A stretch of DNA of 64,000 nucleotides, taken from NCBI GenBank assembly GCA_938075455.1, contig CALJHN010000013.1, positions 17,134-81,133 of the forward strand. The letters run 5' to 3'. Below, one piece after another: positions 26,210-34,047 of this stretch (positions within the stretch are counted from its first letter, which is position 1; every line of letters begins with the position of its first letter). Under the pieces are notes generated by a model. That model searched no databases. It was not told the origin of the DNA and saw only the letters and a program-made list of their open reading frames with translations. Position numbers and translations under genes: made by a program. Source of the DNA: an uncultured Flavobacteriales bacterium. Its GTDB lineage: Bacteria > Bacteroidota > Bacteroidia > Flavobacteriales_D > Parvicellaceae.

Positions 26210-26656
26210 ATGGAAGTTTTATTAAAAAAAGATATAGACAGATTAGGAATTAAAGACGAGCTTGTAGAAGTAAAAAACGGATACGGTAGAAATTTTTTAA
26301 TTCCAAAGGGATTGGCAATTTTAGCTACTGACTCTGTTAAAAAAATGCATGCGGAAACTCTTAAACAAAGAGCTCACAAAGACAACCAACTCAAGGAAGA
26401 GGCTACCAAAATTTATGAGAAGATGTCTAAAAAAACTTTTAAAGTTCCTGCAAAAGTTGGTGAAAATGGAAAAATATTTGGCTCTATCACTAATATTCAA
26501 TTAGCTGATTCTTTAGACAAAGCTGGATTTAAGGTGGAAAGAAAAAATATTACTCTTCCAACCGGTAATCTAAAATCTGTTGGTAAATTTGAAGCAGATA
26601 TTGTTCTTCATAAAGAGGTAAAAGGAAAAATTTCTTTTGAAATTGTTGAGGGATAG
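26210..26656 (+). CDS. rplI: Ribosomal protein bL9
   Basis: A 148-residue protein with the N-terminal RNA-binding domain MEVLLKKDIDRLGIKDELVEV, the signature GYGRNFLIPKGLA, a connecting helix (about 50-80) and a C-terminal domain with GSITNIQLADSL. It belongs to the 50S L1 stalk base. It ends the ribosomal operon; a terminator follows 23 bases after the stop. Confidence 0.96.
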   Translation: MEVLLKKDIDRLGIKDELVEVKNGYGRNFLIPKGLAILATDSVKKMHAETLKQRAHKDNQLKEEATKIYEKMSKKTFKVPAKVGENGKIFGSITNIQLADSLDKAGFKVERKNITLPTGNLKSVGKFEADIVLHKEVKGKISFEIVEG

Positions 26657-26679
26657 CTCTTTCCTAAATAATTAATTTA

Positions 26680-26708
26680 AAGACTCTATTTTTAGGGTCT
26701 TTTTTTTG
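26680..26708 (+). terminator. Rho-independent terminator after rplI
   Basis: AAGACTCT and AGGGTCTT form an 8-base-pair stem with one G-T pair and a six-base loop, followed directly by a run of T. It closes the rpsF operon. On the minus strand the U-run is weak, so it serves mainly the plus strand. Confidence 0.8.
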
Positions 26709-26715
26709 TCTATTT

Positions 26716-27849
26716 TTAGAATGCTTCCCCTATAAAAAAATAGAAACCACTTCCCTCTTTAGTTAAAGCATAGTCAATCCTTGTGTAAATATCCTTTTGT
26801 GGAAATAGCAAGAAACGAAGACCTGCTCCCCCAGTTGGCAACAAGTTTTTAAATTGAAAATTATTATTAGAATTAAAAACTTCTCCAGCAGCAAAAAACA
26901 AACTTGCTCCCCAACGTTTAGCGAAAGAAAACGGAAGCATTCTGTATTCTACCTGACCAGCCAATAAGTGTTTGTCTCTATATCTTCCTAGATAATATCC
27001 TCTCATTAAACTCTCACCACCCATTAATGATAGCAAATTAAATGGAGGGTTACCAGTTGTAAATTGACCTTGTAATTGAAATGCGAGTACATTATTTTTT
27101 TTTATTGGAATGTAAAATCTATTATCTAAAAGAAAGGTAGTCAGGTTATAATCACTGCCGATTTTATCACTATAATTCAAAAATGCCAACTCGCTGAAAA
27201 TTCCATTTCTTGGATTTAACACATTATGAATATTGTTGTAGATAATTCCCCATCCTAAACCAATATTTGTTGAGCCGTTTCCACCAGCTGGCTTTGAAAA
27301 ATTGGTTGCTGAATTTTTATAAGAGACTTTATTCATGATTTGAAGATCAAATTCAATTCCAGTATAAAAATTTATAAATACTTCTCTAAGAAATCTTTCT
27401 TTATAATAAGTGAAATTTCCATCAATCCTGGCTATGTGTTCAGGAGATGATTCAGCTCCAATTCCATAATATAGTAGAGGAAAAGATTGATATCTAGCTC
27501 TTCCCAAAAAAAACCACTTGTTTTTATCCGAATAGAGAGCATGGTCTAACCAAATGCCATATTGATTTTCTAGAGTATAAAAAGTAAAAGCTTTTATTTC
27601 GCTAAGTCTATTTTTTAAATCTCTATTTGCTGAGTAAATATATAAGCTCGACAAACCTATTTCCCAACTTGTTTCGGGTGAAAAAGCTAGAGTTGGATAG
27701 TTCATGAATTTTGGAGCACTTAAATCATTGGTATCGTTGATTATTTTATTGATGTATTTAAAAATAAAATTTGAACTCAAATTTCCCTCTTGACAATTAC
27801 ACACAAGATATGTTCCAGAAAACAAAATATAAATGATTAATTTCTTCAT
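26716..27849 (-). CDS. Omp85-family outer-membrane beta-barrel without POTRA domains
   Basis: A 377-residue protein with a signal peptide (ending VCNCQ, residue 20). The barrel covers most of the length, with strands such as NVLAFQLQGQFTTGNPPF. The block LMGGESLMRGYYLGRYRDKH (about 280-299) matches the conserved loop motif of BamA/TamA-type barrels, which folds into the pore. The C-terminus ends FYFFIGEAF. No POTRA domains fit in the short N-terminal part, so it is a surface-antigen (D15-like) barrel of unknown cargo. Convergent with rplI. Confidence 0.8.
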   Translation of the reverse strand: MKKLIIYILFSGTYLVCNCQEGNLSSNFIFKYINKIINDTNDLSAPKFMNYPTLAFSPETSWEIGLSSLYIYSANRDLKNRLSEIKAFTFYTLENQYGIWLDHALYSDKNKWFFLGRARYQSFPLLYYGIGAESSPEHIARIDGNFTYYKERFLREVFINFYTGIEFDLQIMNKVSYKNSATNFSKPAGGNGSTNIGLGWGIIYNNIHNVLNPRNGIFSELAFLNYSDKIGSDYNLTTFLLDNRFYIPIKKNNVLAFQLQGQFTTGNPPFNLLSLMGGESLMRGYYLGRYRDKHLLAGQVEYRMLPFSFAKRWGASLFFAAGEVFNSNNNFQFKNLLPTGGAGLRFLLFPQKDIYTRIDYALTKEGSGFYFFIGEAF

Positions 27850-27906
27850 TACGTTTAGAAATATTTGTTCAAATCTCTAACAATTTGACACAAAATTTGT
27901 ATTTTT

Positions 27907-27926
27907 CTTGTTAAATTATTAACAAG
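27907..27926. repeat. Perfect inverted repeat between divergent genes
   Basis: CTTGTTAA and TTAACAAG are perfect 8-base arms around ATTA. It lies between the divergent Omp85-type gene and lipoprotein gene, 59 bases before the start at 27985, so it could be an operator. AT-rich sequence gives such palindromes by chance fairly often. Confidence 0.35.
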
Positions 27927-27984
27927 ATAAGTGGAAATACCACTACCTTTTTAAAACTACTACATTAGTAATTAAATATATTCC

Positions 27985-28494
27985 ATGAGAAAATCATTTA
28001 TTACATTAATTTATATTATTGTAACTTTTATAATAGCTTGTAATAAAGAAAAAGAAATTGGATGTACCGATCCTACAGCAGTCAACTATGATCCTGACGC
28101 TACTTCAATTCCAGGATCAGATTTTGGTCACTGTATTTACGACTCTTCTTGTTTGACTTTGATTAAAAATGTAGATATTAATGATTATTTAGTGGACTCG
28201 TACACCATTGATACAGCATTTATTTACGGCGATTTTTTAAAAGTTAATGTTAGTTATGGTGGTGGATGTGAGGACCATATTTTTAATTTAGTTCATGAGT
28301 TTTTGTTTTGCGGGACTCCTCCAGTTCATATTCCTCTTTACTTAACGCACAATAGTAATAATGATAATTGTGAAGCAACATTGACTCAGGAGCTTTGTTT
28401 TGATATATCCAATTTATACGATTTATGTGAATATACATCAGAACTATTTATCTCTTTAAACGATCCTGAAAACAATACTTTTATTCATTTTTAA
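27985..28494 (+). CDS. Lipoprotein with GCTDPTAVNYDPDA motif
   Basis: A 169-residue lipoprotein with Cys19 after FIIA. The segment GCTDPTAVNYDPDATS followed by a Cys (residues 26-51) is a short Cys- and Asp-rich motif that recurs in Bacteroidota surface proteins. The rest is a beta-rich domain with four more Cys (for example GGGCEDHIFNL) similar in feel to NigD-like lipoprotein domains, but no family is certain. It starts ten bases before the peptidase lipoprotein gene at 28505, so the two may be co-transcribed. Confidence 0.7.
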   Translation: MRKSFITLIYIIVTFIIACNKEKEIGCTDPTAVNYDPDATSIPGSDFGHCIYDSSCLTLIKNVDINDYLVDSYTIDTAFIYGDFLKVNVSYGGGCEDHIFNLVHEFLFCGTPPVHIPLYLTHNSNNDNCEATLTQELCFDISNLYDLCEYTSELFISLNDPENNTFIHF

Positions 28495-28504
28495 TTAAAT
28501 TTTT

Positions 28505-29548
28505 ATGAAAAAAATAATTTTAATATTTCTCGGCTTTATTTTATTTAACAGCTGTGAAAACTCACAAAAAGAGGAACAAAAAAAAATAAATTCAGCTTAT
28601 TTAGATTATTCTTCTAAAGATGATGTCCTTAGTGGGGGAGTAAAAATGATTCCAATTCAAACTCAATCAGGAGAATTTAATGTTTGGACCAAAAGAATAG
28701 GAAACAATCCTACAATGAAAGTTTTATTGCTTCACGGCGGACCAGGTGCTACTCACGAATATTTAGAAGTATTTGATTCTTATTTTCCCAATGCAGAAAT
28801 AGAATATTACTATTACGACCAACTAGAATCTTATTACAGTGATCAGCCCAACGACAGCTTGTTGTGGACTGTAGAAAGGTATGTAGATGAAGTAGAACAA
28901 GTAAGAGTAGCCTTAGGACTTAGCAAAGACAACTTTTATTTGTATGGTTCTTCATGGGGAGGAATTCTTTGTATGGAATATGCTTTAAAATATCAAGAAA
29001 ATTTAAAAGGCCTCATTATTTCTAACATGATGGCATCCATTCCAGAATATGTAGATTATGCAAACAATATTCTTGGCCCTCAGCTAGATTCAGCAGTTTT
29101 AGCAGAAATAAGAGCATTGGAAGAAAAAGAAGATTACTCAAACCCCAGATATAATGATTTAATAGTTTCTAATTATTACCCAGAACACGTTTTAAGAATG
29201 CCTCTAGAAGATTGGCCAGACCCAGTTAATAGAGCTTTTGCCAATATGAGCAAAGGACTTTATATAACCATGCAAGGACCAAGTGAATTTGGTGTAGTGG
29301 GAGATGCCAAACTTAAAAATTGGGATATAAAAGAAAAACTAAAAAATATTAGTGTCCCAACATTATCCATTGGGGGAAAGTACGATACTATGGATCCAGA
29401 GCATATGAAATGGATAGCTTCAGAAGTTCAAAACGGTAGGTTTTTATATTGTGAAAATGGTTCTCATCTATGTATGTATGATGATCAAAAAACTTTTTTT
29501 GACGGTCTTATAAAATTCATTTATGATGTTAATAACGGAAGCTTTTAA
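28505..29548 (+). CDS. Proline-iminopeptidase-like (S33) lipoprotein
   Basis: A 347-residue alpha/beta hydrolase with a lipoprotein signal (Cys17 in LFNSC). The oxyanion region is LLHGGPGATHEY, the nucleophile Ser is in GSSWGG, the acid is probably Asp in GGKYDTMDPEH and the base His in NGSHLCMYDD. The LHGGPG start and length match proline iminopeptidases. The lipid anchor places it in the periplasm or on the cell surface, where it would release N-terminal Pro from peptides. Its stop overlaps the stop of a decayed gene on the minus strand. Confidence 0.85.
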   Translation: MKKIILIFLGFILFNSCENSQKEEQKKINSAYLDYSSKDDVLSGGVKMIPIQTQSGEFNVWTKRIGNNPTMKVLLLHGGPGATHEYLEVFDSYFPNAEIEYYYYDQLESYYSDQPNDSLLWTVERYVDEVEQVRVALGLSKDNFYLYGSSWGGILCMEYALKYQENLKGLIISNMMASIPEYVDYANNILGPQLDSAVLAEIRALEEKEDYSNPRYNDLIVSNYYPEHVLRMPLEDWPDPVNRAFANMSKGLYITMQGPSEFGVVGDAKLKNWDIKEKLKNISVPTLSIGGKYDTMDPEHMKWIASEVQNGRFLYCENGSHLCMYDDQKTFFDGLIKFIYDVNNGSF

Positions 29549-29960
29549 AATTCTCTTTCTCCAAATTCGCTTTTTATAAAGTTGGTATTAGATTTGGTTT
29601 TATTAAAATTATAGGAAAGATTTAATAAAAACACATCTACTTTGTAAACATAGTTAGTATTGGTAAAAAAGCTATTTCTCTAGAGTTAGTTTTTCTTTGT
29701 TCATTAGAACTAATTAAGCCCATATCCATGTTTAACTACTAAAGACTCATCACAAGGAATTATCTAGAATAGATTTTTTAAAAGTTAAACTAGGTAAATA
29801 AAATATAGAGTATTCCCCTTGGACAGTAATTCTATGCGATAGACAATTTAAACTGAACAGAACAAGAAGAATTAAATTTGAAAGTAGAATTAAAATTCTT
29901 CCTTTGGGTGATTCTCGTGTCGAAGGAAATAGACCTTGAAAATTAATTTTAATCCACATT
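29545..29960 (-). pseudogene. Remnant of a TonB-type outer-membrane beta-barrel gene
   Basis: The minus strand reads from 29679 to the TAA at 29545 as an intact C-terminal tail (NYVYKVDVFLLNLSYNFN, then SEFGEREF), typical of the last strands of outer-membrane barrel-family receptors (OMP_b-brl_3 type). A stop lies just upstream in the same frame. Farther upstream, another frame gives INFQGLFPSTRESPKGRI (about 29955-29900), which fits an earlier strand of the same family, before the match shifts frame again. So several frameshifts and deletions have reduced the gene to about 400 bases. No mobile element was seen. Confidence 0.6.
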
Positions 29961-30040
29961 TAAAAATTATATGTGTAAAAAATTGATAAACAGATATTTA
30001 GAAGTATTTTAATATAACTAAATTTACATAAATAACCCAA

Positions 30041-30967
30041 ATGATAGAAAGATTAAGCATTAAAGTTTTCTCAGAAGAATTTAAGAATAAAACGGAAAGA
30101 ATATTTGTCACTCTTTCTATTGTAAGTTTTGTAATTCACCTACTTTTAATTTTTCTTAAGTATTTAGAAATTCTAAATTTTTCAGACGACAAATTACTTA
30201 CCAACCCTATTGCTGCAATTTATACCCCATTTTCTTTTATTTTAGTTTATGAAGTTTTCTTGGTTATCTATTATTTACCCAGGTCCATCTCTCAGTATAT
30301 AAGAAAACAATACGAAATTATCACATTAATTATCGTAAGAAGAATCTTTAAGGATATGGCTAATATAGATGTTAGTGCCAACTGGTTCAATCAACAGTAC
30401 GATCTCCAACTTACCTATGACTTAATTTCTACACTAGTTCTTTTCTTTATCATTTTTTTATTCAACTACTTTAATACACGAAGTAAAAAACTCAATCCAA
30501 AAAAGGAAAAAATAGAAAATCTAGATTTATTTGTAAAAAGGAAAAAAACCATCGCTCTTTTCCTACTTCCAGTATTAATATTTTTAGCAGTTTCAAGCTT
30601 ATTTAAATGGATATATATTGAAGTTGCCTCCATAGATCAAGTTTTCTTTTCTATCCAAGATATTAACGAACTATTCTTTAACGAATTCTTTACTGTTCTT
30701 ATAATGGCAGATGTACTACTGCTTTTAATATCTCTATATAAAACTGATAAATTTCATGAAGTATTTAGAAATTCAGGATTTATTATTTCTACCATTTTAA
30801 TTCGTCTTTCCTTTTCAGCAGATGGATTAATGAATAATGTACTTATTGTTAGCTCCGTAGTATATGGGTTTTTAATGTTGATTCTTCATATTCAGTTTGA
30901 AAAAATTAATTTTCAATTCCCAAAAGAAGTAGCCATAGAAGAAAAAGAATCTGATAAGGTTATCTAA
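30041..30967 (+). CDS. Integral membrane protein of unknown function
   Basis: A 308-residue protein with about six membrane segments (near residues 22-44, 62-84, 126-148, 172-194, 225-245 and 255-290) and no signal peptide. A basic and hydrophobic stretch, YLPRSISQYIRKQYEIITL and VRRIF (about 86-110), follows the second segment and loosely resembles a voltage-sensor helix, but this is weak. I do not recognise the family. It lies nine bases before the DinB-type gene and is probably in the same operon as the DinB, cupin and PhzF genes. Confidence 0.7.
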   Translation: MIERLSIKVFSEEFKNKTERIFVTLSIVSFVIHLLLIFLKYLEILNFSDDKLLTNPIAAIYTPFSFILVYEVFLVIYYLPRSISQYIRKQYEIITLIIVRRIFKDMANIDVSANWFNQQYDLQLTYDLISTLVLFFIIFLFNYFNTRSKKLNPKKEKIENLDLFVKRKKTIALFLLPVLIFLAVSSLFKWIYIEVASIDQVFFSIQDINELFFNEFFTVLIMADVLLLLISLYKTDKFHEVFRNSGFIISTILIRLSFSADGLMNNVLIVSSVVYGFLMLILHIQFEKINFQFPKEVAIEEKESDKVI

Positions 30968-30976
30968 TATTTTTTT

Positions 30977-31504
30977 ATGGAAAGAAATCAAGAATTGCCA
31001 TTCGAAGATATTTCAAAAACTCCTATTGAATTAACAGCAACCAATACGCTTTTAAGGCTGGTGGAAGGGTTGGCGTTTAGATATCGCTGGGCTACAGAAA
31101 ATCTAACTGAAGAAGATATTAAATTTAGACCACATCCAACAAGCATGAGCATTGAGGAAGTAAACGCACATATTTTTGATTTAATAGAAAGTACTTTTAG
31201 AGTTTTCGGGGGACAAAAACAAAACAAAGATTCCTTAAGATCATTTCATAAAGTAAGAAAAAAATCTCTTTTTGTTTTGAAAGATCTTTCAGAAAGATTA
31301 AAAAAAATGAGCGATAAAGATTTGTCAGCAATAGAAAAAAACACTTCTAGAAAACTACCTTTTTGGTATTGGATCAATGGTCCACTTGCAGACGCACTAA
31401 CCCACGTAGGACAAATTACATCTTGGCGAAGAATAGCAGGCAATCCTCAACTAAAAGGAGTAAATGTATTCATTGGAACTAGTGATAATTTAGAAAAGCA
31501 CTAA
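30977..31504 (+). CDS. DinB-like four-helix-bundle protein
   Basis: A 175-residue protein. The fold is suggested by the spaced His residues of a DinB metal site: His51-region in FRPHPTSMSIEEVNAHIFDL and LADALTHVGQITSWRRIAGNP near residues 136-156, the usual C-terminal motif of the family. DinB proteins bind a metal and some are thiol-dependent transferases. The substrate here is unknown. It is followed by the cupin gene with 26 bases between them. Confidence 0.78.
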   Translation: MERNQELPFEDISKTPIELTATNTLLRLVEGLAFRYRWATENLTEEDIKFRPHPTSMSIEEVNAHIFDLIESTFRVFGGQKQNKDSLRSFHKVRKKSLFVLKDLSERLKKMSDKDLSAIEKNTSRKLPFWYWINGPLADALTHVGQITSWRRIAGNPQLKGVNVFIGTSDNLEKH

Positions 31505-31530
31505 TAAAATGGAATTTATTAAATCCTATT

Positions 31531-31890
31531 ATGAAAAAAATAAATATATCCCAAAAATTAGCTCAATTTAACGATCATTGGAATCCTAGAATAATTGGAG
31601 AACTCAATAAACAACATGTTAAATTGGCCAAAATAAAAGGTGAGTTTATTTGGCACAAACATGAGGATGAAGATGAGATGTTTTTAGTACTAAAAGGAAC
31701 TCTTAAAATAGAATTTAGAGACAGAACAGAAACTATCCAAGAGAATGAAATAATCATAGTTCCTAAAGGAGTTGAACACAAGCCAATTGCAGAAGAAGAA
31801 GTTTCTATAATGCTTTTTGAACCTGCAACTACTATCAATACTGGAGCATTGGAAAATGAACGAACTCGTAAAAATTTAGAATCTATCTAA
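31531..31890 (+). CDS. Single-domain cupin
   Basis: A 119-residue protein. The metal-binding motif 1 is FIWHKHEDEDEMFLVLKGTL (H-x-H-x5-E type, about 38-57) and motif 2 is IIVPKGVEHKP with its His. This is the small cupin fold, common in dioxygenases and isomerases, but the substrate is not readable. The stop codon is directly followed by the ATG of the PhzF gene, so the two are coupled. Confidence 0.85.
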   Translation: MKKINISQKLAQFNDHWNPRIIGELNKQHVKLAKIKGEFIWHKHEDEDEMFLVLKGTLKIEFRDRTETIQENEIIIVPKGVEHKPIAEEEVSIMLFEPATTINTGALENERTRKNLESI

Positions 31891-32676
31891 ATGAAGCTGC
31901 CAGTCTTTCAAATAGATGCTTTTAGTGATAAGGTATTTGGGGGAAATCCTGCTTGTGTAGTTCCTTTAGAAAACTGGCTAAAAGATGAAGTCTTACTAAA
32001 AATTGCTCAAGAAAATGCAGTGGCTGAAACCGCTTTTTTTGTAAAAAAGGGAAACAACTTTCATTTAAGGTGGTTCACACCTGATATTGAAATGGATTTA
32101 TGTGGACATGCTACACTGGCAACTGCACATTGTATTCTATCTGAACTAAAATTAGATACTAAAAAAGTAATTTTTGAAACATTGAGTGGAGAATTAGAGG
32201 TTTCCTTAAATAATGGACGCTATTTAATGGATTTGCCAAGAAGAGATCCTATTGCAGCTACTTTACCAAATGAAATAAAAAATGCTTTAAGCATCCAACC
32301 AAAAAAAGTTCTAAAATCAAGAGATTATTTATTGATTTATGAAAATCAGAAACAAATAGAAGATATCGTTATAAATAGAGAAGTATTTGATCATATCAAT
32401 CTTAATCCTGGTGGTGTGATAGTAACAGCCATAGGTGAAAATTGTGATTTTGTATCTAGATTTTTTACTCCACAAGCTACTATTTTAGAAGATCCTGTTA
32501 CGGGGTCGGCACATTGTACATTGACTCCTTATTGGTCAAATAAACTCCATAAAAAAAGTATGAATGCTCAACAAATTTCTGAAAGAAAGGGCGAATTATT
32601 CTGCGAACTAAAAAAAGACAGAGTTGAAATAAGTGGTAAAGCAATAACCTATTTTGAAGGCTATATAAATCTTTAA
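31891..32676 (+). CDS. PhzF-family isomerase/epimerase
   Basis: A 261-residue protein. The N-terminal QIDAFSDKVFGGNPACVV, the catalytic Glu in ENAVAETAFF (about 46), FTPDIEMDLCGHATLATAH and the C-terminal EDPVTGSAHCTLTPYW are diagnostic for the PhzF family, whose fold resembles diaminopimelate epimerase. The best known member acts in phenazine synthesis, but no other phenazine genes are present, so a housekeeping isomerase role is more likely. Last gene of the group 30041-32676. Confidence 0.9.
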   Translation: MKLPVFQIDAFSDKVFGGNPACVVPLENWLKDEVLLKIAQENAVAETAFFVKKGNNFHLRWFTPDIEMDLCGHATLATAHCILSELKLDTKKVIFETLSGELEVSLNNGRYLMDLPRRDPIAATLPNEIKNALSIQPKKVLKSRDYLLIYENQKQIEDIVINREVFDHINLNPGGVIVTAIGENCDFVSRFFTPQATILEDPVTGSAHCTLTPYWSNKLHKKSMNAQQISERKGELFCELKKDRVEISGKAITYFEGYINL

Positions 32677-32759
32677 AATAAATGATACTCCTATCTAAAC
32701 CACTCACTTTTAGTTAAATATCCGTTAATGATTTTAAATAAATAATTTATAATTACGTT

Positions 32760-33344
32760 GTGAAAAAAATAAGATTAATAATTTTAGGATTATCATTTCC
32801 ATTTTTAATAAAATCTCAAAACTGTGGAGATTTAAGAGTTCATTTGCTTCCTCAAAATTCTTTTACGGAAATTGTACTAACTACCAATTACGATAGTTTG
32901 TTTAATCTAAATCCTAATATTGCTACTGTATCTGGTATTTATGACTGGAGAGCGTATCCTCCAGGAAGTCATAATTGGAACGGAAATACCCATATATGGC
33001 AAAGTACAATTCCCAGTCCTACATTTAGCGTTTCTTTTAATGATGATTATATATTCTTTATTCTATCACTAATTATTGGAGACACTGCAACCTCTACAAC
33101 CCCAATAACAAATTGTATTTTACCATTTTTCATAGCAAGAGACAGTTTAATGCCTTCTTTTTGGAATCTTTCGATGTTAAATACTGGATTTACCAATATT
33201 TCAAATTTAGAATCTAAAAATAAACATCTAGTAAATGTCTACAATCTTGCTGGGCAAATAGTAGATCCTGAAAAAATCAATCATGAAATGGTAATCTACT
33301 TATATTCTGATGGTTCAACAGAGAAGAAATTTATTGAAAAATAA
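32760..33344 (+). CDS. Secreted protein with alternative T9SS-like tail
   Basis: A 194-residue protein with a GTG start and signal peptide (ending LIKSQ, residue 20). The body has no recognised domain. The last 40 residues, LVNVYNLAGQIVDPEK then MVIYLYSDGSTEKKFIEK, match the tail of the protein at 43230-43847 and a type seen on other Bacteroidota secreted proteins (LGRE...IYDDGSVEKK). It is probably a T9SS sorting or anchoring tail different from the usual YPNP-type. A C6T9 tract starts six bases after the stop. Confidence 0.65.
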   Translation: MKKIRLIILGLSFPFLIKSQNCGDLRVHLLPQNSFTEIVLTTNYDSLFNLNPNIATVSGIYDWRAYPPGSHNWNGNTHIWQSTIPSPTFSVSFNDDYIFFILSLIIGDTATSTTPITNCILPFFIARDSLMPSFWNLSMLNTGFTNISNLESKNKHLVNVYNLAGQIVDPEKINHEMVIYLYSDGSTEKKFIEK

Positions 33345-33349
33345 TTTGA

Positions 33350-33364
33350 CCCCCCTTTTTTTTT
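33350..33364 (+). repeat. Homopolymer tract C6T9
   Basis: Six C followed by nine T, upstream of the decayed T9SS cargo. C-runs are rare in this AT-rich DNA; similar C9 tracts lie upstream of the T9SS-type genes at 43230 and 51599. Confidence 0.6.
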
Positions 33365-33411
33365 CAAATTTTGCGTTACATCAATAATTAAACTAAACTT
33401 TTTACAATTAA

Positions 33412-33658
33412 AAAATTATTCCTTTAATTCTTTAAATTTAACCTTAACCTTTATTAAAGGACAATCTAAAGCTTGTGATTCGTTAACCATTACCGGATCG
33501 CAATATCAATTACAAATTACTGCTAATAATTTAAATACATTTGTTTACTATTGGGAGACCATGGGTTCTGATGGAACACTGAAGATTCAGGAAATGGGCT
33601 TTATTTCCTAAAAATAAAAGGGGAAAACCAAGTAGAAACAATAAGCTTTATTAAATAA
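33412..33658 (+). pseudogene. Decayed T9SS cargo gene, 3' end
   Basis: One frame is open from 33412 to the TAA at 33609-33611 and encodes a beta-rich piece with CDSLTITGSQYQLQITANN and FVYYWETMGSDGT. After a frame change the end of a T9SS sorting tail follows: GNGLYFLKIKGENQVET then ISFIK and TAA at 33656-33658. A start codon and signal peptide are missing. So this is the 3' part of a secreted protein gene with at least one frameshift and a lost 5' end. Confidence 0.6.
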
Positions 33659-33670
33659 ACTGTTATAATT
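33624..33670 (+). repeat. 46-base direct repeat, copy 1
   Basis: AAAACCA...ATAAGCTTTATTAAATAAACTGTTATAAT. A second, slightly changed copy lies at 33941-33984. The repeat coincides with the coding sequence for the last residues of a T9SS tail (ENQVETISFIK) and its stop. Confidence 0.6.
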
Positions 33671-33679
33671 AACTTTAAA

Positions 33680-33724
33680 AAACTACCATAATATTTAAAA
33701 GATTAAAAGATATTATGGTAGTTT
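33680..33724. terminator. 15-base-pair hairpin, probable bidirectional terminator
   Basis: AAACTACCATAATAT and its exact complement ATATTATGGTAGTTT enclose a 15-base loop. On the minus strand the stem is followed by six T, on the plus strand by AATTTTAATT. It follows the decayed T9SS gene, so it may be that gene's old terminator. Confidence 0.5.
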
Positions 33725-33776
33725 AATTTTAATTCTAACTAAAAAAATAACTTTCTCACCCACCATAACCTTAAAT

Positions 33777-33784
33777 TATTTTCG
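33777..33784 (+). promoter_or_regulatory. Near-consensus -7 box (TATTTTCG)
   Basis: TATTTTCG differs from TAnnTTTG at one base and lies 12 bases before the ATG of the small frame at 33797. Confidence 0.3.
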
Positions 33785-33796
33785 TTATGAATTAAA

Positions 33797-33925
33797 ATGT
33801 ATTTAGATGTAGAAAAAGCGGAAAGAGCCTTGGAGTATATTAAAGGATATGTAAAAGGATATATTACAGAAAAGGAATGTAATGAAATGATGGATATAAT
33901 ACAGTTTGAAGGATACCAATCTTAA
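33797..33925 (+). CDS. Possible 42-residue small protein
   Basis: A short frame starting MYLDVEKAERALEYIKGY and ending in FEGYQS, predicted to be helical and charged. An A-rich stretch before the ATG and a near-consensus promoter box at 33777 support expression. However it sits between two decayed T9SS tails and its last 20 bases overlap, in another frame, the second remnant. No family is recognised. It may be a chance frame in a region of gene decay. Confidence 0.35.
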   Translation: MYLDVEKAERALEYIKGYVKGYITEKECNEMMDIIQFEGYQS

Positions 33926-33973
33926 ATTTAGGAAAACTGAAAACCAGATAAAAACATAAGCTTTGTTAAATAA
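33906..33973 (+). pseudogene. Second decayed T9SS tail
   Basis: In one frame the DNA reads LKDTNLKFRKTENQIKT and then a stop. Skipping one missing base gives ISFVK and TAA at 33971-33973. This parallels the tail of the first remnant (GENQVETISFIK), and at DNA level it is the second copy of the 46-base repeat with one A deleted. So it is the last piece of another T9SS cargo gene, or a duplicated fragment of the same one. Confidence 0.5.
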
Positions 33974-33984
33974 ATTGTTATAAT
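33941..33984 (+). repeat. 46-base direct repeat, copy 2
   Basis: Diverged copy of 33624-33670 with a one-base deletion (AACAATAAGC becomes AACATAAGC) and a few substitutions. Confidence 0.6.
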
Positions 33985-34047
33985 GCTATAAATAACCTGC
34001 CTAAAATTTTATTGAAATACTAATTTAAAGGCATATAATTTATTTTT

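Noticed and set aside
29750..29959. Minus-strand 69-codon frame that could be called a small protein
   Set aside because: Its first part matches a strand of the decayed outer-membrane receptor and the rest runs out of frame, so it is part of the pseudogene.
30041..30967. Voltage-gated ion channel
   Set aside because: The Arg/Lys spacing in the putative sensor helix is irregular and no pore motif is visible.
31891..32676. Phenazine biosynthesis locus based on the PhzF-family gene
   Set aside because: No other phz genes are present and PhzF-family proteins are widespread with other roles.
33680..33724. Miniature inverted-repeat mobile element
   Set aside because: The inverted arms enclose only 15 bases, there are no target-site duplications and no second copy in the window; a terminator is simpler.
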